Below, piece by piece: positions 1 to 7,163 of a DNA stretch of 9,415 nt. The notes under the pieces are model-generated. The model was given only the letters and a program-made list of their open reading frames with translations. It was not told where the DNA came from and did not search any database. A program made the position numbers and the translations under genes. The first letter of the stretch is position 1, and each line of letters starts with the position of its first letter. This DNA comes from Lautropia sp. (GTDB lineage Bacteria > Pseudomonadota > Gammaproteobacteria > Burkholderiales > Burkholderiaceae_E), in NCBI GenBank assembly GCA_013813615.1, contig JACCRJ010000433.1, forward strand, positions 1 through 9,415. The letters are read 5' to 3'.

Positions 1-43
1 ACCCCAAACCGTGTCAAATTACCCCTCGCTCCCAATAGGGCGA

Positions 44-73
44 TTCATTCAACTCATCAGTTACCGCAATAAT
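44..73 (+). promoter_or_regulatory. Weak candidate sigma70 promoter for the epimerase/ABC pair
   Basis: TTCATT (44-49) and AATAAT (68-73) are separated by 18 bases in the only AT-rich patch before the epimerase gene. Transcription would start near base 80, giving a leader of roughly 105 bases. The -35 is poor, and the -10 overlaps the left arm of a small hairpin. This is a suggestion only. Confidence 0.2.
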
Positions 74-170
74 GCGGCCTCCTCCCAACGCGCCTGCCCG
101 CGGGTGATGCGCTGGGCGGTCAGAAGACTACAAAGGCCGAGCAGTTCGGCTAGAAGAAGATCCAGTCTTG

Positions 171-176
171 AAAGGG
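171..176 (+). promoter_or_regulatory. Ribosome binding site that favours the ATG at 186
   Basis: AAAGGG lies 9 bases before the ATG at 186. It overlaps the codons that follow an upstream in-frame TTG (168), so it cannot serve that codon. It would sit only 3 bases before the GTG at 180. This supports ATG 186 as the start of the epimerase gene. Confidence 0.55.
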
Positions 177-185
177 TATGTGCAT

Positions 186-1190
186 ATGAAAGAGTCTCCG
201 GTCGCCAGCGATCTTCGTGACCATCGCTTTGCCGTCTCCGGAGCCTCCGGGTTTATCGGTCGGCACCTGACATCTCTCCTGCATGAACGCGGCGCGCAAG
301 TCATCATGCTGCGCCGGCCCGGCAGCCCCACCGCGCCCTTCACGTCGATCCGCTCGCACGTGATCGATTTCTCCGACAGCAAGGCCTGTGCGGCGTCGTT
401 GCGCCGGCTGAAACCGACACATGTCATTCACCTCGCCGGCTTCGCCAACAGCGACCGCTCGGTCGATTCGATCGCCCGGTCCCTGGATGTCAACCTGACG
501 GCGAGCATGAAATTGATCCTCGGCGCGATGGATGCGATTCCCGACAGCCGGGTCGTCGTCTCCGGCACACTCGAGACCTCCAATCCCTGGGAAGACCCGG
601 TCGAAGTCGGATCGCCGTATGGGATCAGCAAGGCGATGCTGGAAGTATTGACCGGCGGCCTGCACCGCCTCTACGGCGCGAACCTGATCAATGCCCGGCT
701 AGGCATGGTCTACGGACCCGACGATCCCAACGAGCATCGCCTTGTGCCGTGCGTCGTCAGCGCCTTCCTGCGTGGCACGGCGCCGGTGCTGAGCAGTGGC
801 CGTCGCCGCTGTGACTGGATTTATGTTTCGGACGTCGCCGAGGCCCTGGTTGAAGCTGCGTTGATCAAAAAGGCGGCACAGCCCGAGATCGACATCGGCA
901 CGGGTCAGCTGATCAGCATCCGCCGGGTTGCGGAAGTGATTCGCGGCCATCTCGGGACAACGATCCAGCCGGTCTATTCGGACGAGCTCGACCGTCCGAA
1001 CGAGCAGGAACGCGCGGCAGACGCTGAACAGACCTTCCGCCTTTCAGGCTGGCGCGCACGCGTGAGCCTCACCGAGGGCATCTCCAGGACGGTCGCCTGG
1101 CATCGGCGCCAGCGTGCCGAGGATCCGCATTCCGAGACGATGCCGTCTCCAGGCGCCGGCCGGGCGCCGCGGATGCGCCCTTCACTCTGA
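186..1190 (+). CDS. NAD(P)-dependent epimerase/dehydratase (extended SDR, nucleotide-sugar type)
   Basis: Predicted cytoplasmic enzyme of 334 residues, usual for extended short-chain dehydrogenases that epimerise, dehydrate or reduce nucleotide sugars. The N-terminal Rossmann motif G19-A-S-G22-F-I-G25 binds the dinucleotide. The YxxxK catalytic pair is Y145/K149 (SPYGISKA). The serine-region strand reads VVSGTLE (124-130), resembling the GT-E variant of sugar-nucleotide reductases rather than the usual SSAAVYG. RLGMVYGP (171-178) and CDWIYVSDVAEA (209-220) match the substrate-side motifs of GalE/RmlB/WcaG-like proteins. The exact sugar cannot be read from the sequence. The last 25 or so residues are rich in Arg, Pro and Gly and look like a non-conserved tail. 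The start was chosen from AAAGGG 9 bases upstream; TTG 168 and GTG 180 are in-frame alternatives. The ABC exporter follows directly, which suggests an envelope-polysaccharide or glycolipid role (inference). Confidence 0.88.
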   Translation: MKESPVASDLRDHRFAVSGASGFIGRHLTSLLHERGAQVIMLRRPGSPTAPFTSIRSHVIDFSDSKACAASLRRLKPTHVIHLAGFANSDRSVDSIARSLDVNLTASMKLILGAMDAIPDSRVVVSGTLETSNPWEDPVEVGSPYGISKAMLEVLTGGLHRLYGANLINARLGMVYGPDDPNEHRLVPCVVSAFLRGTAPVLSSGRRRCDWIYVSDVAEALVEAALIKKAAQPEIDIGTGQLISIRRVAEVIRGHLGTTIQPVYSDELDRPNEQERAADAEQTFRLSGWRARVSLTEGISRTVAWHRRQRAEDPHSETMPSPGAGRAPRMRPSL

Positions 1191-1225
1191 AGCTGTTCAG
1201 CCGCGCGGCCGCGACGCCACGCGGC

Positions 1226-3019
1226 TTGATGTACCTGCTCCCGTTCCTGGCGCGCTACAAGCTTCGGGTCTTCCTTGCTCTGCTCTTCCTGGTGCTGGCT
1301 GCGGCCACCACACTGGTCGTGCCTTATGGCCTCAGGCAGTTGATCGACGGCGGCCTCACCGCCGGCGACGACGAGCGCCTGGCGGTGATCCGTGACCAGT
1401 TCCTGCTGCTTCTAGCGCTTGCAGTGATGATGGCGGTGTTCACCTCGGCCCGCTTCTACATGGTGAGCTGGCTCGGCGAACGCCTCACCACCGATCTGCG
1501 TGAAGCGGTGTATGCGAACGTGCTGCGGCAGCGGCCCTCGTTCTTCGAGACCCTGCAGACCGGCGAGGTGCTCTCGCGCCTGACGGGCGACACCACCCTG
1601 GTCCAGACGGTGGTCGGATCGAGCCTTTCCGTCGGCCTCAGGAGTTCGATCATGATGATCGGCGGCATCCTGGTAGTGGCCTTCATCCGGCCGACGCTGG
1701 TGCTGACGGTGATCGCGATCCTCCTGCTGTTCATACTGCCGCTGATGCTGATCGGACGGCGCGTGCGGGCGCTGTCGCGCGCGAGCCAGGACCGGCTGGC
1801 CGATTCCAGTGCGCTCGCGTCCGAGATACTCAATGCGATTCCAGTCGTCCAGAGCTTCGGCCAGGAAGCGCGTGAAAGCAGGCGTTTCGACCAGGCCAGC
1901 GAAGTCGCGTTCAGGACCGCCATCCGCCGCACCCGCTCGCGCTCGATGCTCACGGCGCTGGCCATCGCGGCGGTCTTCGGTGCCAACCTCTATGGCTTGT
2001 ACGTCGGCGTGCAGGCAGTAATGGACGGCCGTCTTTCTGCCGGGACCCTCGGGCAGATCGCGCTTCTGATCGCCATCATCGCATCGTCGGCTGCGGTGCT
2101 CGCCGAAGTATGGGGCGACCTGCTGCGCGCAGCCGGGGCCACCGAAAGACTGCTCGAGCTGCTGCATGCGCCAGGTGACCCGCCGCAAGGCGACGCCGAC
2201 ACCGGCGACGCTTCCTCGGGCCAAAGTTCTTCCGGCCGGCGTTCGGCGGTAAGCATCGCGTTCGATGCGGTCGCTTTCGCCTACCCGTCCCGGCCTCAAC
2301 CCGCGGCGCTCAGCCAACTGTCTTTCGAAGTGGCCGCCGGCACCACGGTCGCCGTCGTCGGTTCATCCGGCGCCGGAAAGACCACGCTGTTCCAGCTGCT
2401 CGAGCGCTTCTATGACATCGACCACGGCCGCATCCTGATCGATGGACGATCGATCCACCAGATGTCGCTGATGCAACTGCGCGGCTGCATCTCGCTGGTC
2501 CCGCAGGACCCGGTGATCTTTTCCGGTTCGGCGGCAGACAACATCCGCTACGCAAAGCCGGCGGCCGACGACGAGGCAGTGGCGAGCGCAGCGCGGCTCG
2601 CCTTCGCCGATGAGTTCATCCGCGCGCTTCCGGACGGCTACGACACGTTCCTCGGGGAGCGCGGCGTGAGGTTGTCGGGCGGCCAGCGGCAGCGGCTTGC
2701 CATCGCCCGCGCGATCCTGGCTGACCGGCCCATCCTGCTGCTCGATGAGGCGACCAGCTCGCTGGATGCGCAGTCGGAGAGGATGGTGCAGCGGGCGCTC
2801 GATGCGGCCCGATCCAACCGGACGACCCTCGTGATCGCGCACCGCCTCGCCACCGTTCAGTCGGCGGACCGCATCCTGGTGATGGAAGCCGGCAGACTGG
2901 TGGAATCGGGCAGCCACCAGGAGCTGCTCGCCTTGAACGGCATCTATGCGAAGCTCGCAGCCATGCAGTTCTTCGCGGACCCACGGGCGATGGCCACCGC
3001 TGCGGTGTCGGCAGACTAG
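1226..3019 (+). CDS. ABC exporter, fused membrane and ATPase domains (MsbA-related)
   Basis: Half-transporter of 597 residues (numbered from the TTG at 1226) that should dimerise in the inner membrane and use ATP to export an amphipathic substrate such as a lipid, glycolipid or drug. Six hydrophobic helices lie near 13-33, 58-77, 138-155, 156-175, 243-265 and 277-297. A Gly/Ser/Asp-rich linker (315-340) leads to the nucleotide-binding domain. That domain has A-loop Tyr353, Walker A GSSGAGKT (379-386), Q-loop Gln427, signature LSGGQ (483-487), Walker B ILLLDE (503-508) and switch His539, so it looks catalytically complete. The start is uncertain. TTG 1226 and ATG 1229 are adjacent, and neither has a clear Shine-Dalgarno. 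The frame stays open upstream, and a CTG at 1187 overlaps the epimerase stop as CTGA, giving a plausible N-terminus MKLFSRAAATPRGL. Probably co-transcribed with the epimerase. The substrate is unknown. Confidence 0.92.
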   Translation: MMYLLPFLARYKLRVFLALLFLVLAAATTLVVPYGLRQLIDGGLTAGDDERLAVIRDQFLLLLALAVMMAVFTSARFYMVSWLGERLTTDLREAVYANVLRQRPSFFETLQTGEVLSRLTGDTTLVQTVVGSSLSVGLRSSIMMIGGILVVAFIRPTLVLTVIAILLLFILPLMLIGRRVRALSRASQDRLADSSALASEILNAIPVVQSFGQEARESRRFDQASEVAFRTAIRRTRSRSMLTALAIAAVFGANLYGLYVGVQAVMDGRLSAGTLGQIALLIAIIASSAAVLAEVWGDLLRAAGATERLLELLHAPGDPPQGDADTGDASSGQSSSGRRSAVSIAFDAVAFAYPSRPQPAALSQLSFEVAAGTTVAVVGSSGAGKTTLFQLLERFYDIDHGRILIDGRSIHQMSLMQLRGCISLVPQDPVIFSGSAADNIRYAKPAADDEAVASAARLAFADEFIRALPDGYDTFLGERGVRLSGGQRQRLAIARAILADRPILLLDEATSSLDAQSERMVQRALDAARSNRTTLVIAHRLATVQSADRILVMEAGRLVESGSHQELLALNGIYAKLAAMQFFADPRAMATAAVSAD

Positions 3020-3054
3020 TGGGCGGCGTGCGTCCGCGCCGGGGACAGCTGGGG

Positions 3055-3900
3055 TCATGCCGACCAGTCGACCATCCCCGTCACCGCCGTCAGCAGCACG
3101 ATGACGCCGAAGATGATCCGGTACCACGCGAAGGCGACGAAACTGTGGGTCGCAACGAACCGGATCAGCCAGTGCACGCAGACCAGCGCGCTGAAGAAGG
3201 CGGTAGCCAGCCCGATTGCGAACAGCGGTACATCGGCCATGCTGAGGATGGCCCGGTATTTGACCGTGTCGTAGACGCCGGCGCCGATCAGGGTGGGAAT
3301 TGCAAGGAAGAACGAAAATTCCGTTGCCGTGCGGCGCGATAACCCGAACAGCATCCCTCCGATGATGGTCGCGCCCGAGCGGCTGGTGCCCGGAATCAGC
3401 GAGAAGGCCTGCGCGATGCCCAGCTTCAGCGCATCCGCAGCGGTGAGGTCATCCAGGTCGAATACGCGCGGACGGATCCGCTGCATGCGGTGGCGGTATT
3501 CGACCCAGAAGATGATCAGGCCGCCGACGATGAATGCCAGCGCCACCGGCACCGGCTTGAACAGGTAGGTCTTGATCCTGCTCGCAAAGATCACCCCGAG
3601 CAGCGCCGCGGGCGTGAAGGCGATCAGCAGGTTGACCGCGAAGCGCTTGGCGACCGGATCGGTGAAGATGCCCTTCGCGGTGGCGCCGATCCTGCCGCGG
3701 TAGTACCAGATGATCGCGAACATCGCCCCGGTCTGGATGGCCACGTCGAAAAGCTTGGCCTTCTGGTCGCTCCAGCCCAGCAGCGCGCCGGCGAGTATGA
3801 GGTGGCCGGTGCTGGAGATCGGCAGAAACTCGGTCAACCCTTCGACGATTCCGAGGATCAGGGCCTTGACGAGCAGGGGCAGTGCGTAAAGGAATTCCAT
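3055..3900 (-). CDS. uppP: Undecaprenyl-diphosphatase UppP (BacA)
   Basis: Integral inner-membrane phosphatase of 281 residues, a normal length for the family. It removes one phosphate from undecaprenyl diphosphate so the C55 carrier can re-enter peptidoglycan, O-antigen and other glycan assembly. Raised dosage gives bacitracin resistance in other bacteria. The two family signatures are present: [14 protein letters not shown] (20-33), with the catalytic-region Glu20, Glu24, Ser29 and Ser30, and [10 protein letters not shown] (170-179) with Arg174. Multiple hydrophobic helices fill the rest (for example 120-132, 223-245 and 258-276). The ATG start has TCCT on the plus strand at 3910-3913, which reads AGGA on the coding strand, 9 bases upstream. 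It lies 21 bp after thiD on the same strand and is probably co-transcribed with it. It converges on the ABC exporter across only 35 bp. Confidence 0.96.
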   Translation of the reverse strand: MEFLYALPLLVKALILGIVEGLTEFLPISSTGHLILAGALLGWSDQKAKLFDVAIQTGAMFAIIWYYRGRIGATAKGIFTDPVAKRFAVNLLIAFTPAALLGVIFASRIKTYLFKPVPVALAFIVGGLIIFWVEYRHRMQRIRPRVFDLDDLTAADALKLGIAQAFSLIPGTSRSGATIIGGMLFGLSRRTATEFSFFLAIPTLIGAGVYDTVKYRAILSMADVPLFAIGLATAFFSALVCVHWLIRFVATHSFVAFAWYRIIFGVIVLLTAVTGMVDWSA

Positions 3901-3921
3901 GCCGCCGCATCCTACGCGACT

Positions 3922-4779
3922 TCAGCGGTCCCACCAGTGATAAAAGTGGTGCACCGGTCCATGCCCGGCGCCGGTGCGGCTGATCGACAGGCTGTCTGCA
4001 GCCGCCAGCGCCCCGGTGAGGTAGCGCTTGGCCTCCTGCACCGCGGTGGGGACATCGCCAGCCTGTGGCAGCAGGGCCGCAATCGCAGCGGAGAGCGTGC
4101 AGCCGGTGCCGTGGGTGTTGCGCGTGGCTATGCGCGGTGACGGCAGCTCGATCATCCGGTCGCCATCATGCAGCAGATCGATCGCATCGCCGTCCAGGTG
4201 GCCGCCTTTCACCAGCACCCACCGCTCGCCGCCGTCGCTCATCAATCGGCGCAGGCGTTCGGCTGCGCGGCGCATCTCGGAAATCGTCTCAGGCGACCGC
4301 TGCCGCAGCAGGACGCCGACTTCCGGAAGGTTCGGCGTAAGGACCGTGGCCAACGGCAGGACCGCCTCGATCAGCATGCTGATCGCGCTTTGCTCGAGCA
4401 GGCTGTCGCCGCTCTTGGCAATCATGACCGGGTCCAGCACCCGATGGGGCAGATCGCCGGAAGAAACCGGCTTCTGCAGCCCTTCGGCGACCGCCTGCGC
4501 GGCCCCGGCGGTGCCGACCATGCCGATCTTGGCGGCATCGATCGCCACGTCGGCGAACAGCGTTGCCAGCTGCAGCCGGATGAAGTCCGGCGGTGTCGAC
4601 TGAATGCCGGTGACCGCCTGCGTGTTCTGCGCCGTGAGGGCACAAACGACGCCGCAGCCGTAGGCGCCCAGGGCCGAGAAGGCCTTGATGTCCGCCAGCA
4701 CGCCAGCGCCGCCGGAGGGGTCGATGCCGGCGATAGTGAGCACTTTCGGCACGCGGCTGGCCGTGGATTGAATAGCCAT
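3922..4779 (-). CDS. thiD: Hydroxymethylpyrimidine/phosphomethylpyrimidine kinase ThiD
   Basis: Ribokinase-fold enzyme of 285 residues that phosphorylates HMP and then HMP-P to HMP-PP, the pyrimidine half of thiamin diphosphate, in the cytoplasm. Features in order: the N-terminal substrate loop AGIDPSGGAGVLADI (17-31), the helix and strand FSALGAYGCGVVCALTAQNT (34-53), DPVMIAKSG (116-124), TPNLPEVGVLL (148-158), LVKGGH (189-194), and the anion-hole/catalytic motif HGTGC (223-227) with Cys227. The C-terminal HGPVHHFYHWW is typical of ThiD. ATG 4779 is preferred because AGGAAG on the coding strand (plus-strand 4789-4794) is 9 bases away. The ATG at 4788 would abut that site with no spacing. No fused ThiE domain is present, and I see no TPP riboswitch upstream. 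The next gene downstream is uppP. Confidence 0.95.
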   Translation of the reverse strand: MAIQSTASRVPKVLTIAGIDPSGGAGVLADIKAFSALGAYGCGVVCALTAQNTQAVTGIQSTPPDFIRLQLATLFADVAIDAAKIGMVGTAGAAQAVAEGLQKPVSSGDLPHRVLDPVMIAKSGDSLLEQSAISMLIEAVLPLATVLTPNLPEVGVLLRQRSPETISEMRRAAERLRRLMSDGGERWVLVKGGHLDGDAIDLLHDGDRMIELPSPRIATRNTHGTGCTLSAAIAALLPQAGDVPTAVQEAKRYLTGALAAADSLSISRTGAGHGPVHHFYHWWDR

Positions 4780-4788
4780 GTGATTCAT

Positions 4789-4794
4789 CTTCCT
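4789..4794 (-). promoter_or_regulatory. Ribosome binding site deciding the thiD start
   Basis: On the coding strand this reads AGGAAG. It directly touches the ATG at 4788 (no spacer) but stands 9 bases before the in-frame ATG at 4779, so the second ATG is the better start and the annotated protein is three residues shorter. Confidence 0.6.
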
Positions 4795-4918
4795 GCAGGT
4801 GACAGCGTGGCGATATCGAGCTTGCTATGCTACGGGCAGTCAGCGTGCGCTTTCACCGCTCCTGTAGAAGGATTCTGCGGTTTCGCCACGAACGCCCGCG
4901 GATCGCGCTTCCCGGCCG

Positions 4919-4940
4919 GGCCGGCTATACCATGCCGGTT
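4919..4940. promoter_or_regulatory. Small inverted repeat with TATACC in its loop, in the thiD/DUF6394 divergent gap
   Basis: CCGGC (4921-4925) and GCCGG (4934-4938) form a perfect 5-bp stem, extendable by two G-T pairs, around the loop TATACCAT. On the plus strand TATACC (4926-4931) could be a -10 element giving a short leader before the GTG at 4969. On the minus strand GGTATAGCC could serve thiD. Neither direction has a good -35. It may be an operator or just a GC-rich hairpin. Confidence 0.2.
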
Positions 4941-4957
4941 CCGCCTTCACGGCTTAT

Positions 4958-4962
4958 GGAAG
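4958..4962 (+). promoter_or_regulatory. Ribosome binding site for the GTG start at 4969
   Basis: GGAAG followed by the 6-base spacer TAAAGT leads straight to GTG 4969. It supports a GTG start for the small membrane protein, which otherwise has no ATG at its conserved N-terminus. Confidence 0.65.
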
Positions 4963-4968
4963 TAAAGT

Positions 4969-5352
4969 GTGAACCTGGAAAAAGTGATCTTCGGCTTTTT
5001 CACCATCTTTGCCTGCACCCTGAACTTCGGGTTCTTCCTTGGCGACATGGACCGGCCGGAGATGCACCACCCCTCGGAGCTCTTCGCTGCCATCGTCGTC
5101 AACCTCATCGCGCTGGTGATCAAGTTCGGTGACCGCACGCAGCTCGGGGCCACCCATCTCGCCACCAGCCTGGTGGCCACGCTGCAGCTGCTCGCCGCCG
5201 CAATGGTCTGGCTCTGGACGGTGCAACTGCAGGGGCAGGCGATGGATGCTGAAGCGATGTCGGTGATCGTCTCCATGTCGGGCGGCGCGCTGCTGGCCAA
5301 CCTGGTCTCGGTCACCCTGCTGATCGGCGAGACCCTGCGCCAGGGACGTTGA
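4969..5352 (+). CDS. DUF6394-like small four-helix membrane protein, probable channel partner
   Basis: Protein of 127 residues with no assigned function. I recognise the pattern (MNLEKVIFGFF, LFAAIVVNLIALVIKFGDRT, ATSLVA, MSGGALLANLVSV) from memory as the family called DUF6394; a profile search would settle it. Four hydrophobic segments lie near 6-24, 37-52, 59-84 and 96-119, so it is almost certainly an inner-membrane protein. There is no cleavable signal. A short acidic/His loop (GDMDRPEMHHPSE, 25-37) joins helices 1 and 2. Conserved-looking polar residues (Asp55-Arg56 and Gly105-Gly106 in the membrane-flanking parts) might interact with a partner. GTG start with GGAAG 6 bases upstream. The RCK potassium channel gene starts 49 bp downstream on the same strand, so a shared transcript and a subunit or modulator role are likely (inference). 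Confidence 0.85.
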   Translation: MNLEKVIFGFFTIFACTLNFGFFLGDMDRPEMHHPSELFAAIVVNLIALVIKFGDRTQLGATHLATSLVATLQLLAAAMVWLWTVQLQGQAMDAEAMSVIVSMSGGALLANLVSVTLLIGETLRQGR

Positions 5353-5401
5353 TCCTGCGCGGGAGAGCCCAGGGAACACCAGAAGGCACGGCGACGTCTG
5401 A

Positions 5402-7117
5402 GTGAGCGAAGTCCTCTACATCATCCTGCGGCGGCTGCGGGCCCCGCTGATCACGCTGATCGTGGTTTACGCCATCTCGGTGCTCGGGCTGGCGCTGATG
5501 CCGGGCAGCGATCCCGCCGGCAACCCGTGGCGCCTGGGCTTCTTCCACGCCTTTTATGTGATGAGCTACACCGCCACGACGATCGGCTTCGGCGAACTGC
5601 CGTTTCCGTACAGTGACGCTCAACGCGCCTGGCTGATCCTCTCGATCTACCTGTCGGTCATCGGCTGGACCTATGCACTCGGGTCGATCTTCGCGCTGAC
5701 CACCGATCCCACCTTTCGCAGCACCGTCGCCCGGAGCATCTTCCGCTGGCGGGCAATACGGCTGACCGATCCCTTCTTCATCGTCTGCGGCTGCGGCCAG
5801 AGTGGGGCAGCACTGGCCCACGCGCTGGATCGGATGGGCTATCGGCTGGTGCTGCTGGACGTGCGGCCGGACCGGGCGGCGCGCATCGCCATCGCTGAGT
5901 TCACCATGCCGCCGGTGGTGTTGGTCGCTGACGCCCGCAATCCTGAAGTGCTCAGCGACGCGGGCATCCACAAGCCGGAGTGCAAGGGAGTCATCGCCCT
6001 GACCAAGCTCGACAGCGCCAACCAGACGATCTCGATCGGCGCCAAGGTCCTGCGCAACGAGATGCTGGTGATTGCCCGCGTCAAGGACAGCGTCGAATCC
6101 AACAACCTGAGTGCCTTCGGCGGCGTCCATATCATCAACCCGTTCCGGGTCCTTGCCACCAACATCGGCCTCGACATCGCCGCGCCGGAAGTGCTGCGGC
6201 TGGAGGACTGGCTGACCGGCGCGCCAGGGTCGCCCTGCCCCAGCCGCGTCAACGTGCCGAAAGGACCGTGGGTGCTGGTCGGCTACGGCCGCTTCGGCCA
6301 GTCCATCACCGAGATCCTCGATGAAGCGCATGTGGACTGGCGGGCGATAGACCCCGGCGCTTCCGTCGCGCGGGAGGCCCGGGTGCTGGCGGCCGACAAC
6401 ACCGAATCGGCCCTGCGGGCGGCCGGCATTCTCAAAGCGGGCGTCGTCGTCGCCGGCACCGACAGCGATACGGTCAACCTCGGCGTCACGACGCTGGCGC
6501 GGCGCCTGAACCCCGACATCTTCGTCGTGGTCCGCCAGAACGACGCCGCCGACCGCGTCCTGATCGATGCCGCGCGTTCCAACCTGCGGTTCGTGCAGTC
6601 GGACCTGATCGTCCGCGAATGCCTGCAGATACTGAAAACGCCGTTGTTCGGCGACTTCATCACCCGCATTCGGGCGGGCGGCAGCACCCAGGCCAGCAAG
6701 ACAATCGAACTCATCATGGCCACCGTCGGCAACGCTTCCCCCCGCAACTGGGAATTCCGCTGCGATACGCTGCAACCGGGAATGTTCGGCGCCTTCTTCC
6801 AGACGTACGAGGAGCCGCTGCAGATCCGGCATCTACTGGTGGATCCCGCCGATCGCGACCGCACACTGAGCGCCGCTGCCGTCTACCTGGTGAGCAGGGG
6901 GCAGAACCTGATCTTGCCGCCGCCGGACACCGAATTGAAACCGGGCGACCGCCTTCTCTTCATCGGGCGCGAACGCGCCCGCATCCGTCAGTTGCGGTTC
7001 TTGTACGAGCCAGGGGTCTTCGACTACGTCCGAACCGGCCTGCAGCCCCCGCAGGGCTGGCTGTTCCGCAAACTTCAGTCGATGCGAACCGCGCGGCTCA
7101 AGTCCGCCGGTCATTGA
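5402..7117 (+). CDS. Ligand-gated potassium channel with two RCK (TrkA-N/TrkA-C) domains
   Basis: Protein of 571 residues combining a two-helix K+ pore with tandem RCK modules, the architecture of GsuK-type channels. TM1 lies at about 14-33, the pore helix at about 46-58, the selectivity filter is TTIGFGE (59-65, GFG in place of GYG), and TM2 lies at about 77-99. RCK1 begins at 124 with the Rossmann loop G130-C-G132-Q-S-G135 and the ribose-binding acid D153. RCK2 begins at 289 with G294-Y-G296-R-F-G299 and D317. Both modules therefore look able to bind a nucleotide such as NAD(H) or ADP. A TrkA-C-like domain covers about 455-525 and ends in DRLLFIG. Potassium would flow across the inner membrane with gating set by cytosolic nucleotide or ions. 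An in-frame TGA immediately precedes the GTG start, so no upstream extension is possible. The Shine-Dalgarno is weak. Probable operon with the DUF6394-like gene. Confidence 0.93.
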   Translation: MSEVLYIILRRLRAPLITLIVVYAISVLGLALMPGSDPAGNPWRLGFFHAFYVMSYTATTIGFGELPFPYSDAQRAWLILSIYLSVIGWTYALGSIFALTTDPTFRSTVARSIFRWRAIRLTDPFFIVCGCGQSGAALAHALDRMGYRLVLLDVRPDRAARIAIAEFTMPPVVLVADARNPEVLSDAGIHKPECKGVIALTKLDSANQTISIGAKVLRNEMLVIARVKDSVESNNLSAFGGVHIINPFRVLATNIGLDIAAPEVLRLEDWLTGAPGSPCPSRVNVPKGPWVLVGYGRFGQSITEILDEAHVDWRAIDPGASVAREARVLAADNTESALRAAGILKAGVVVAGTDSDTVNLGVTTLARRLNPDIFVVVRQNDAADRVLIDAARSNLRFVQSDLIVRECLQILKTPLFGDFITRIRAGGSTQASKTIELIMATVGNASPRNWEFRCDTLQPGMFGAFFQTYEEPLQIRHLLVDPADRDRTLSAAAVYLVSRGQNLILPPPDTELKPGDRLLFIGRERARIRQLRFLYEPGVFDYVRTGLQPPQGWLFRKLQSMRTARLKSAGH

Positions 7118-7163
7118 GCCTACGGGCATTTCCGGCAGTCTGGTTTGATGACGCGGCCGTTCA

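Larger units (their letters stand above)
1..185. other. Non-coding leader upstream of the epimerase gene
   Basis: I find no convincing gene here. The stretch has AT-richer patches than the rest of the window. It contains two short stem-loops: CCGCA/TGCGG at 64-77 with a 4-base loop, and GCCGA/TCGGC at 136-150 with a 5-base loop. Neither is followed by a T run, so neither looks like an intrinsic terminator. A weak sigma70-like pair can be drawn, TTCATT at 44-49 and AATAAT at 68-73 with an 18-base spacer. The -10 matches 5 of 6 consensus bases but the -35 only 3 of 6. The window begins inside this region, so what lies to its left is unknown. Confidence 0.5.

Noticed and set aside
64..77. CCGCA/TGCGG hairpin as an intrinsic terminator of an upstream gene
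   Set aside because: Stem of only 5 bp, followed by CCTCCTCCC rather than a T run.
1412..2317. 301-codon open frame on the minus strand within the ABC exporter gene
   Set aside because: Low-complexity, Arg/His/Gln-rich product lying entirely over the transporter membrane domain; a codon-bias shadow.
3020..3054. Possible bidirectional terminator between the ABC exporter and uppP
   Set aside because: Only a 4-bp GCGG/CCGC stem (3023-3037) with poor extension and no T run on either strand; not enough to call a terminator.
3490..4140. 216-codon plus-strand frame across the uppP/thiD junction
   Set aside because: Antisense to two well-supported genes and crossing their boundary; no domain-like pattern.
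5312..6832. 506-codon open frame on the minus strand, antisense to the channel gene
   Set aside because: The predicted protein is rich in Arg, Asp, Gln and Gly and has no recognisable domain, as expected of a shadow frame in GC-rich DNA. The plus strand encodes a complete channel with all motifs.
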